Positions 1 to 4,667 of a stretch of DNA of 5,272 nt are shown here, piece after piece; the first letter of the stretch is position 1; the number at the start of each line of letters is the position of its first letter. The stretch spans positions 1-5,272 of the forward strand of contig CANGEZ010000173.1 in assembly GCA_947452875.1 (NCBI GenBank). The letters are read 5' to 3'. The DNA is from Chitinophagaceae bacterium. Lineage in GTDB: Bacteria; Bacteroidota; Bacteroidia; Chitinophagales; Chitinophagaceae. Below the pieces are notes generated by a model. That model was given only the letters and a program-made list of their open reading frames with translations, was not told where the DNA came from and did not search any database. The translations under genes were made by a program, and so were the position numbers.

Positions 1-798
1 AACCAGTTGTGTTTTGATAGAATCAATTGATGCCCCTTTTGTGATGCCCACTTCCAAAAATTGTTCGTCATTGTTTATGACACCAACTACATCAGCATTT
101 TTATTTTCAGAAGCATAGCTGATAATCGAGTTTGAGCCCTTACTCATTTCCTGCAGGTAACCGTAATCGTTATAGATAAATATTTGTCCATTAACTGATT
201 TTAAATAATCAAACAACTCTCCCTTTCCTTTTCTTACGCCGGCTTCTCCACCAAAACCTTCCAAATGAGCTTTACCACAGTTGGTAATCAAACCATGAGT
301 GGGCATTGCATATTTGCAGTAACCTTCGATTTCTTTTTGATGATTGGCACCCATTTCAATCACCGCCATCTCCGCATCCGATTTGATTTTAAGAATCGTA
401 AGTGGAATACCAATATGATTATTCAGATTTCCTTCTGTAGTGTACGTTTTGAATGTACTTGACAACACCGCATGAATCAATTCTTTGGTAGTTGTTTTTC
501 CATTGCTTCCTGTAATCGCAATAAATGGTATATTGAAGTGCTCGCGATGTTTTTTAGCCAATGCTTGTAAAGTCTCAAGTACATTGTCAACCTTAATTAA
601 TCGATTGTCTTCCGCTCCTATCAACTCATCAACCACACAATAAGAAGCGCCTTTTTCTAAAGCGGTATGTGCATATTCATTGCCATTGAAATTGTCTCCT
701 TTAAGTGCGAAGAAAATATCTCCTACTTTTAGTCTACGCGTGTCCGTTTGAATGGAAGGATGTTGGAGGTAGATTTGGTAGAGTTCGTTGATGTTCAT
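1..798 (-). CDS. murF: UDP-N-acetylmuramoyl-tripeptide--D-alanyl-D-alanine ligase, N-terminal 266 residues (partial)
   Basis: MurF performs the last cytoplasmic step of peptidoglycan precursor synthesis: it joins D-Ala-D-Ala to the UDP-MurNAc-tripeptide using ATP. The frame is open from an ATG at 798 to the left edge with no stop, giving 266 codons of a protein usually about 430-450 residues long. Seen in the translation: an N-terminal UDP-substrate domain with DTRRLKVGDIFFALKG (about 19-34), the ATP-binding loop ITGSNGKTTTKE (95-106), the MurF signature TEGNLNNHIGIPLT (121-134), EMGANH (148-153), and ITNCGKAHLEGFGG (171-184). A KGE segment follows at about 192-194; by family knowledge its lysine is the likely carbamoylated residue. 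The C-terminal domain lies outside the window. It sits 91 bases downstream of the tatD-like gene on the same strand, separated by a long inverted repeat, so cotranscription is possible but not certain. The start is the first ATG in frame and fits the family N-terminus. Confidence 0.96.
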   Translation of the reverse strand, partial: MNINELYQIYLQHPSIQTDTRRLKVGDIFFALKGDNFNGNEYAHTALEKGASYCVVDELIGAEDNRLIKVDNVLETLQALAKKHREHFNIPFIAITGSNGKTTTKELIHAVLSSTFKTYTTEGNLNNHIGIPLTILKIKSDAEMAVIEMGANHQKEIEGYCKYAMPTHGLITNCGKAHLEGFGGEAGVRKGKGELFDYLKSVNGQIFIYNDYGYLQEMSKGSNSIISYASENKNADVVGVINNDEQFLEVGITKGASIDSIKTQLV

Positions 799-808
799 GT
801 TTTGATTT

Positions 809-881
809 GGGGTTTGGGGTTTGGGGTTTGGTATTTGGTGTTTGGTGTTTAACAAATAACGCCAAACACCAAACCCCAAAC
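809..881. repeat. G-rich repeat and long imperfect hairpin between tatD and murF
   Basis: On the plus strand three GGGG runs separated by TTT lie at 809-812, 816-819 and 823-826, followed by GG at 830-831 and further TTTGG words to 845. The segment 819-838 is the reverse complement of 862-881 except for one mismatch (A833), giving a stem of about 20 bp around a 23-base loop. In the minus-strand transcript this would fold as a hairpin between the tatD stop and the murF ATG. No T tract follows on either strand, so it is not a standard intrinsic terminator. The G runs are on the template strand for murF, so any G-quadruplex would form in DNA and not in the murF mRNA. Function unknown; a processing or stability element, or a dispersed intergenic repeat, are both possible. 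Confidence 0.8.
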
Positions 882-889
882 AATTATTG

Positions 890-1654
890 TTATTTCTCAA
901 AAACCATCATCGCATTCTCACTCGTAATTTTTGCCACTTCTTCAAAACTACAATTTTTAATGCTTGCAATTTTCTCAGCAATGATTTTTAAATAGGCTGT
1001 TTCATTTCTTTTCCCGCGATGTGGAACTGGCGTTAAATAAGGAGCATCTGTTTCCAATACAATATGCTTCAAATCTATACTTTCCAACACTTTATCCAAG
1101 CCGGCATTCTTGTATGTTACCACTCCCCCGATGCCTAAATAAAAACCCAATTCAATAATCTGTTGGGCTTCTTCAATAGTCCCGCCGAAACAATGAAAAA
1201 TGCCTTTCAAATTTTCAGTCTTGTGCTTACGAATCACATCAATGGTTTCCTGCGTCGCATTTCGGGTGTGTAATATAATTGGCAATTTATTTTTTATGGC
1301 CAATTGAATTTGATATTCAAGCGCAATATATTGTTCCTTCACAAATGTTTTATCCCAATAAAAATCTAGTCCACATTCCCCTATTCCAGAAAATTCATAC
1401 CGACTCAAATAATCATGAACAATTTGTAATTCGTTTTCGTAACCAGCTTTCACATAACAAGGATGCAATCCAATCAACGGTTTACAATATGCAGGATAAC
1501 GATTTGACAACGCAACCATGGCTTCATGTGTTTCGCTGTTAATCGCAGGTAAATAAATTTGGGAAACACCATTTTCTTTTGAATGATCAATTACCGATTC
1601 AATATCTTTTTCAAATTCTTCCAAATAAAGATGTGCGTGCGTATCTATGATCAT
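890..1654 (-). CDS. TatD-family metal-dependent hydrolase (putative deoxyribonuclease)
   Basis: This 254-residue protein has the usual length and the full metal-site set of the TatD family, an amidohydrolase-fold TIM barrel. Visible motifs are DTHAHL at the N-terminus (metal ligands H6 and H8), GLHPCY (62-67), GIGECGLDFYWD (90-101, E93), LPIILHTR (124-131, H129), GIFHCFGG (151-158, H154) and ETDAPYLTP (201-209, D203), followed by the conserved arginine-asparagine region near 216-217. Characterised members act as magnesium-dependent 3'-5' exonucleases or DNases and have been linked to DNA repair and turnover; the substrate here is inferred only from the family. No signal peptide is seen, so it should be cytoplasmic. 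Its ATG (1652-1654) directly abuts the stop codon of the upstream deacetylase (1655-1657), with no spacer, which strongly suggests translational coupling in one operon. Bacteroidota genomes can carry more than one TatD paralogue, so I assign no finer symbol. Confidence 0.94.
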   Translation of the reverse strand: MIIDTHAHLYLEEFEKDIESVIDHSKENGVSQIYLPAINSETHEAMVALSNRYPAYCKPLIGLHPCYVKAGYENELQIVHDYLSRYEFSGIGECGLDFYWDKTFVKEQYIALEYQIQLAIKNKLPIILHTRNATQETIDVIRKHKTENLKGIFHCFGGTIEEAQQIIELGFYLGIGGVVTYKNAGLDKVLESIDLKHIVLETDAPYLTPVPHRGKRNETAYLKIIAEKIASIKNCSFEEVAKITSENAMMVFEK

Positions 1655-2290
1655 TTATAAAATGTTAGTAGTAATTTTTTCAAAAACAAATCCTTTTGCA
1701 GAAAAATAGTTCAAAACCTCAGGTAATGCAAAACTCATTCTTTCATTGGCCTTTTCACTGTCATGAAATACAACAATGGAGCCTGTTGTAGCATTTGTGA
1801 TCACATGATCTCTGCAAGTTTCCTTTGAAATCGATGGATCAAAATCGCCACTTAAAACTGTCCACATGATTGGAGTTAATTTAAATCGATTTGCTTTCAA
1901 CTGGCTCAATTGAAATCGTGTTATTCTCCCATAAGGCGGACGAAACAAATCACTGTCGATATACTTTTTAGCAGCATCAATATTTTCGAGATATTTTTTA
2001 TCCTCTGTTTTCCATCCATTCAAATGATTGTGTGTGTGATTGCCAACTGCATGTCCTTCATCAATGATTCGTTTATACACTTCAGGATATTTTACAACAT
2101 TATCACCAATACAAAAAAAGGTAGCTTTTGCATTGTATTTCTTTAATTCATCTAAAACAAAATTTGTAATTACAGGATGAGGACCATCATCAAAACTGAG
2201 ATAGATTTTTTGATCAGTTGTTTTAATATTCCAAATGCAACTGCTGTAAAGCCATTGTAAAAAAAAAGGAGTTTTAACAAAATAGAACAA
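1655..2290 (-). CDS. Polysaccharide deacetylase, CE4/NodB family
   Basis: This 211-residue protein is essentially a single NodB-homology domain. All five CE4 motifs are visible: SFDDGP (32-37; D34 as predicted base, D35 as metal ligand), HTHNH (85-89; metal ligands H85 and H89), RPPYG (117-121), MWTVLSGDF (142-150) and IVVFHDS (172-178, H176). The enzyme should therefore be catalytically intact. The family removes N- or O-acetyl groups from glycans such as peptidoglycan, chitin oligomers or other surface polysaccharides; the substrate cannot be told here, although murF two genes downstream makes an envelope role plausible. The N-terminus (residues 1-20) is aromatic and hydrophobic but short, and is not a clear signal peptide. 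The start used is TTG at 2288-2290: there is no in-frame ATG between the upstream stop at 2318-2320 and the NodB motifs, and the MFYFVKTPFF beginning fits related proteins. It is the first gene of the minus-strand cluster, and its stop abuts the next start. Confidence 0.92.
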   Translation of the reverse strand: MFYFVKTPFFLQWLYSSCIWNIKTTDQKIYLSFDDGPHPVITNFVLDELKKYNAKATFFCIGDNVVKYPEVYKRIIDEGHAVGNHTHNHLNGWKTEDKKYLENIDAAKKYIDSDLFRPPYGRITRFQLSQLKANRFKLTPIMWTVLSGDFDPSISKETCRDHVITNATTGSIVVFHDSEKANERMSFALPEVLNYFSAKGFVFEKITTNIL

Positions 2291-2321
2291 TAGCTTACTT
2301 TTATTTATGAATTGTAATTAT

Positions 2322-2329
2322 TAGTTTTG
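2322..2329 (+). promoter_or_regulatory. Candidate Bacteroidota -7 element for the lipoprotein gene
   Basis: TAGTTTTG matches TAnnTTTG exactly and sits 26 bases before the ATG at 2356, which would give a leader of about 20 bases. The upstream -33 position has only a TTTT run (2299-2302). It lies beside the opposing candidate element at 2342-2349, so the predicted divergent start sites nearly coincide around 2335. Confidence 0.45.
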
Positions 2330-2341
2330 AACTTTGTCACA

Positions 2342-2349
2342 CAAAAATA
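2342..2349 (-). promoter_or_regulatory. Candidate Bacteroidota -7 element for the deacetylase-tatD cluster
   Basis: The minus strand reads TATTTTTG here, an exact match to the Bacteroidota -7 consensus TAnnTTTG, about 50 bases upstream of the TTG start at 2290. A clear -33 TTTG at the usual spacing is not seen. The DNA is AT-rich, so a chance match is possible. Confidence 0.35.
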
Positions 2350-2355
2350 TAGATA

Positions 2356-3192
2356 ATGCAGAAAATAAAATTATTACTTCCTCTTATCTCCGGAATTATT
2401 TTGCTTGGATTCAGTTCTTGCAAAAAAAACAACACACTTTCAGGAGAAATAGAAACTACTTTTGATTTGACAGGCAAACAAGCTATCAGCGAAAGTCTTA
2501 CTGACGATGCAAATAATGTGTTAGATGAAACAACAGAAAGTCTGGGACTTTCCGGAAATAAAGCTCCTGTAATTGATAATGGCACTCTAAGTTGTGCAAC
2601 CGTAACCGTTTCTCCTGGAGCATTCCCAAAAACAATCACACTGGATTTTGGAAGTGGTTGTACCAATCCCAATTCAAACATCGAAAGAAGTGGGATTGTT
2701 CACATTGTACTCTCAGATTCATTCCGCTTAACAGGCAGTACGGCTATTATGACATTTGATAATTATTATGTAAACGGCTACAAAAAAGAAGGAACTATTA
2801 CCTGGACAAACACCAGTACTGCAACTGTAAGAAGTTGGAGTCGACAAATTGTAAACGGAAAGATAACGGCCCCGGATGGACGCTTTTGGTTTCACAGTGG
2901 ACTAAAACAAATAACACAAGTTGCTGGAAACAATACACCAAGAATTTTATTGGATGATGCCTTTTCAATTACTGGATCTTCTATAATCACCAATTCCTCA
3001 GGAGATAGCAGAACCGCTACAATTGAAACTCCACTTCATAAAAGAGTAGATTGCGATCATGTTGATGAAGGTTCTATAAGATTTCAAGGACCTAATCATT
3101 TTGCTACTTTAGATTTTGGCAATGGAACTTGTGATGCAATAGCAACTATTTCTATTAATAATTATCAACCCAGAACAATCACGCTTCCATAA
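2356..3192 (+). CDS. Predicted lipoprotein of unknown function
   Basis: The 278-residue product starts with a type II signal peptide: basic MQKIK, a hydrophobic stretch (about 6-19), and a lipobox ending FSSC with the lipid-acceptor Cys22. Lysines 23-24 and asparagines follow, not the lysine-acidic pattern described for surface-exported Bacteroidota lipoproteins, so I infer an outer-membrane protein facing the periplasm, with low certainty. The mature part is rich in Ser, Thr, Asn and Gly, with alternating patterns that suggest beta structure. Two similar motifs stand out: ITLDFGSGCT (94-103) and ATLDFGNGTCD (250-260), and a TFDNYYVNGYKKEGTITWTN segment lies at about 133-152. Four cysteines besides Cys22 (80, 102, 233, 259) could form two disulfides. 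I recall similar uncharacterised lipoproteins from Bacteroidota but can name no function. No Shine-Dalgarno sequence is seen. It appears monocistronic, with an intrinsic terminator about 105 bases past the stop. Confidence 0.88.
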   Translation: MQKIKLLLPLISGIILLGFSSCKKNNTLSGEIETTFDLTGKQAISESLTDDANNVLDETTESLGLSGNKAPVIDNGTLSCATVTVSPGAFPKTITLDFGSGCTNPNSNIERSGIVHIVLSDSFRLTGSTAIMTFDNYYVNGYKKEGTITWTNTSTATVRSWSRQIVNGKITAPDGRFWFHSGLKQITQVAGNNTPRILLDDAFSITGSSIITNSSGDSRTATIETPLHKRVDCDHVDEGSIRFQGPNHFATLDFGNGTCDAIATISINNYQPRTITLP

Positions 3193-3209
3193 AAAATTAC
3201 AAAGTTTTA

Positions 3210-3231
3210 AAAGGTTCAATTTGTTCAAAAG
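3210..3231 (+). repeat. 22-base dispersed repeat, copy 1
   Basis: The core GGTTCAATTTGTTCAAAAG with three preceding A residues is identical over 22 bases to 4322-4343. This copy begins 18 bases after the lipoprotein stop codon, in the same orientation relative to the gene as the other copy, so both would lie early in the 3' untranslated part of a transcript. Related but diverged sequence extends about nine bases further upstream. Function unknown. Confidence 0.8.
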
Positions 3232-3296
3232 ATTGATGGAAATGTAAAATGACATCAATTGAACTTATTTTCAAATTATAAGATTTATAATGACTC

Positions 3297-3324
3297 GACC
3301 ATGCTTAGGCGTGGTCTTTTTTTT
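3297..3324 (+). terminator. Intrinsic terminator of the lipoprotein gene
   Basis: GACCATGC (3297-3304) pairs with GCGTGGTC (3309-3316) through eight pairs, one of them G-U in RNA, around a TTAG loop, and is followed at once by eight T residues (3317-3324). This is a textbook rho-independent structure for plus-strand transcription, about 105 bases past the lipoprotein stop. The minus strand has no T tract after the stem, so it acts in one direction. Confidence 0.92.
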
Positions 3325-3340
3325 GGGTGAAAGTGGTGGT

Positions 3341-3380
3341 TGAAGAAACTTTAGTGAGACTGAAGAAAATTTAGTGAAAA
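3341..3380. repeat. 20-base tandem duplication
   Basis: Two adjacent 20-base units, 3341-3360 and 3361-3380, agree at 17 of 20 positions and share TGAAGAAA followed by TTTAGTGA. It lies just after the terminator and does not encode anything evident. It may be a slippage product or a pair of protein-binding sites. Confidence 0.75.
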
Positions 3381-3416
3381 TATTTGGCTGTTTGAGTTGA
3401 GAACACGTAATATTGC

Positions 3417-3438
3417 GATATTGCAATATTGCAATATC
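3417..3438. repeat. Perfect 22-base palindrome made of an 8-base word
   Basis: Positions 3417-3438 equal their own reverse complement over all 22 bases. The sequence is built from the 8-base word GCAATATT, which also occurs as GCGATATT immediately before, so the locus is both tandem and palindromic. It lies about 160 bases upstream of the deoD ATG and just after a weak promoter-like TAATATTG (3408-3415), so it could be an operator; this is speculative. Confidence 0.75.
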
Positions 3439-3524
3439 AGAAAGCACTTCCATTCATAGGCATCTCAATTCCTAAATCCTTTATCAACTTAATCTTACAA
3501 CTTGGTCAAAGTCCTTAACTGACA

Positions 3525-3563
3525 CATTATCAAATCATCTCATTACCAAATTTTCAAATCATC
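3525..3563. repeat. Degenerate word repeat upstream of deoD
   Basis: TCAAATCATC occurs at 3530-3539 and again at 3554-3563, a spacing of 24 bases. CATTATCAAAT (3525-3535) is followed by the near copy CATTACCAAAT (3541-3551). The interleaving suggests decayed copies of a short word, as in the other gaps of this window. The sequence is low in complexity, so its significance is limited. Confidence 0.45.
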
Positions 3564-3600
3564 CTAAAAATTGAATATCTTCACTCGCTAAAATTTACTC

Positions 3601-4308
3601 ATGAGTATTCATATCGCAGCACAACTGGGAGACATCGCACCGATAGTTTTAATGCCCGGAGATCCGTTAAGAGCAAAATACATTGCAGAGAATTGGCTCA
3701 CAAATCCAGTATTGGTAAGCACTACAAGAAATATATTTTTTTATACCGGCACTTATAAAGGTGTGCGCATCACCATCGGTGCCAGTGGTATGGGTTGTCC
3801 TTCTATCGGCATTTACTCATACGAGTTGTTCAATGAATATGGTGTGGATTGCATCATCAGAATTGGAACTGCTGGTTCTTATCATGCCGATATCAAATTA
3901 TATGAACTGATAAATGTTGATGTGGCTTGCAGCGAATCAACCTTTGCGAAATATGCTTTCGAAATCGAAGGCAATGCCATTCCTCATCAGGGAAATGCTT
4001 ATGATATCATTAATGAAACTGCAAAGGAATTAAAGTCATCAATAAGAACAGGCGCTATTCATTCTAGTGATATTTTTTATAGAAAAAATCCGGCTTTACC
4101 TGTGATTGCAGATGAACATAAATGCATGGCTGTTGAAATGGAAGCCTTCGCCCTTTTTGCCAATGCCAAATTTTTAGGAAAGAAAGCAGCTACTTTACTT
4201 ACCATCTCTGATGTGATTCCCACTCATGAAAAGATTTCTGCTGATGAAAGGGAGAAGTCGTTGAATCCGATGATTACGTTGGCGTTGGAAGCAGCGATTA
4301 AATTGTAG
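3601..4308 (+). CDS. deoD: Purine nucleoside phosphorylase, DeoD type
   Basis: The product cleaves purine (deoxy)ribonucleosides with phosphate to give free base and (deoxy)ribose 1-phosphate, a cytoplasmic purine salvage step. At 235 residues it matches the hexameric DeoD class (Escherichia coli protein 239) and aligns with it almost without shifts: His4, MPGDPLRAKYIAE (18-30; phosphate ligands G20 and R24), R43, M64, R87, F159-Y160, VEMEA (178-182; ribose-binding E179 and its neighbours), D204 in TISD, and R217. The catalytic pair D204/R217 is present, which in this family goes with activity on both 6-oxo and 6-amino purines. The phosphate-site serine 90 of E. coli is threonine here, a conservative change. 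The ATG at 3601 gives the family N-terminus with His4 in place, so the start is secure. No Shine-Dalgarno sequence is visible. Both neighbours are far away, so it is likely a single-gene unit. Confidence 0.95.
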   Translation: MSIHIAAQLGDIAPIVLMPGDPLRAKYIAENWLTNPVLVSTTRNIFFYTGTYKGVRITIGASGMGCPSIGIYSYELFNEYGVDCIIRIGTAGSYHADIKLYELINVDVACSESTFAKYAFEIEGNAIPHQGNAYDIINETAKELKSSIRTGAIHSSDIFYRKNPALPVIADEHKCMAVEMEAFALFANAKFLGKKAATLLTISDVIPTHEKISADEREKSLNPMITLALEAAIKL

Positions 4309-4321
4309 TTCAATAGGTTTG

Positions 4322-4472
4322 AAAGGTTCAATTTGTTCAAAAGGTTTTCGACTTATTGAGCTACTTACGTCACAATCGGAATTAGTAACTGAAAATTTAT
4401 TCAAAAATTTAAGATGTTCATCGGCTGTCTAACTTATTGAACCTTTTGAACTCATTAAACCTTTTGAACAAA
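4322..4472. repeat. 22-base repeat copy 2 with matching inverted arms
   Basis: Positions 4322-4343 repeat 3210-3231 exactly and begin 14 bases after the deoD stop. The right part of this element continues into TTTGTTCAAAAGGTTT (4332-4347), whose perfect 16-base reverse complement is at 4457-4472. A second pair, AAAGGTTCAAT (4322-4332) and ATTGAACCTTT (4436-4446), is also perfect over 11 bases. The two pairs are in the same order on both sides and not nested, so they cannot all pair in one simple stem; the structure looks more like an element and an inverted copy around a 110-base centre. No coding potential is evident in the centre. Confidence 0.75.
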
Positions 4473-4532
4473 ATATCCAGCTAATCAGATACGCAACGTC
4501 CCTTTCAGGAGACATTGCTGAGAAGTAGACTT

Positions 4533-4559
4533 ATCCAGTATCTAGGATCCAGTATCTAG
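4533..4559. repeat. Direct repeat of ATCCAGTATCTAG, period 14
   Basis: ATCCAGTATCTAG occurs at 4533-4545 and 4547-4559, separated by one base. CTTATCCAG flanks the pair at 4530-4538 and 4560-4568, and TATCCAGCT-like words recur at 4474 and 4562. This is a short-word repeat island upstream of gltX. Function unknown. Confidence 0.75.
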
Positions 4560-4624
4560 CTTATCCAGCTTTTCTAGCTCTATCCATCCGAAAATTTTTT
4601 CTCTCCAAAACCTCTTCCAAAACT

Positions 4625-4632
4625 TATCTTTG
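4625..4632 (+). promoter_or_regulatory. Candidate Bacteroidota -7 element for gltX
   Basis: TATCTTTG matches TAnnTTTG exactly and lies 35 bases before the first gltX ATG, predicting a leader of roughly 25-30 bases. The -33 position shows only a T run (4595-4600) at wider spacing than usual. Confidence 0.5.
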
Positions 4633-4635
4633 CAC

Positions 4636-4653
4636 CGCGAGCCAAAATTCGCG
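4636..4653 (+). promoter_or_regulatory. Small hairpin in the predicted gltX leader
   Basis: CGCGA (4636-4640) pairs with TCGCG (4649-4653) around an eight-base loop, in otherwise AT-rich DNA and 14 bases before the ATG. It would sit at or near the 5' end of the mRNA if the promoter at 4625-4632 is used. It may stabilise the transcript or affect translation; five base pairs are few, so it may also be chance. Confidence 0.35.
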
Positions 4654-4667
4654 AAAAATAGACTTTT

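Larger units (their letters stand above)
3193..3600. other. Repeat-rich intergenic region between the lipoprotein gene and deoD
   Basis: This 408-base gap has no convincing gene. In order it holds one copy of a 22-base element (3210-3231), an intrinsic terminator (3297-3324), a 20-base tandem duplication (3341-3380), a perfect 22-base palindrome (3417-3438) and a loose CATTAYCAAAT / TCAAATCATC repeat (3525-3563). The deoD promoter should lie in the right half. The best candidate is TAATATTG at 3408-3415, one mismatch from TAnnTTTG, with TTTG at 3383-3386 upstream, but this is weak. Confidence 0.7.
4309..4667. other. Repeat-rich intergenic region between deoD and gltX
   Basis: This 359-base gap contains no convincing gene. 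It holds copy 2 of the 22-base element and its inverted counterparts (4322-4472), a 14-base-period direct repeat (4533-4559), a candidate gltX promoter (4625-4632) and a small leader hairpin (4636-4653). I see no clear intrinsic terminator for deoD; the A/T-rich arms at 4332-4472 lack a T tract after the stem. Confidence 0.7.

Noticed and set aside
265..462. 65-codon plus-strand open frame
   Set aside because: It is antisense to murF, whose minus-strand frame carries conserved ligase motifs.
809..881. The tatD-murF hairpin as an intrinsic terminator
   Set aside because: Neither strand has a T tract after the stem, so it does not fit a rho-independent terminator.
807..995. 62-codon plus-strand open frame
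   Set aside because: Its first part is a translation of the GGGGTTT repeat and the rest is antisense to the tatD-like gene.
2337..2681. 114-codon minus-strand open frame
   Set aside because: It lies antisense to the lipoprotein gene, whose signal peptide and lipobox show that the plus strand is the coding one.
3417..3438. Repeats at 3417-3438 and 3341-3380 as a CRISPR array
   Set aside because: The units are directly adjacent, without unique spacers of regular length, and no cas gene is present.
3271..3453. 60-codon open frame on the minus strand in the lipoprotein-deoD gap
   Set aside because: It runs backwards through the intrinsic terminator, the tandem duplication and the palindrome, and its translation shows no recognisable pattern.
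4490..4522. Possible hairpin GCAACGTCC with GGAGACATTGC as a deoD terminator or leader RNA
   Set aside because: Pairing needs a bulge and a mismatch and no T tract follows; too weak to annotate.
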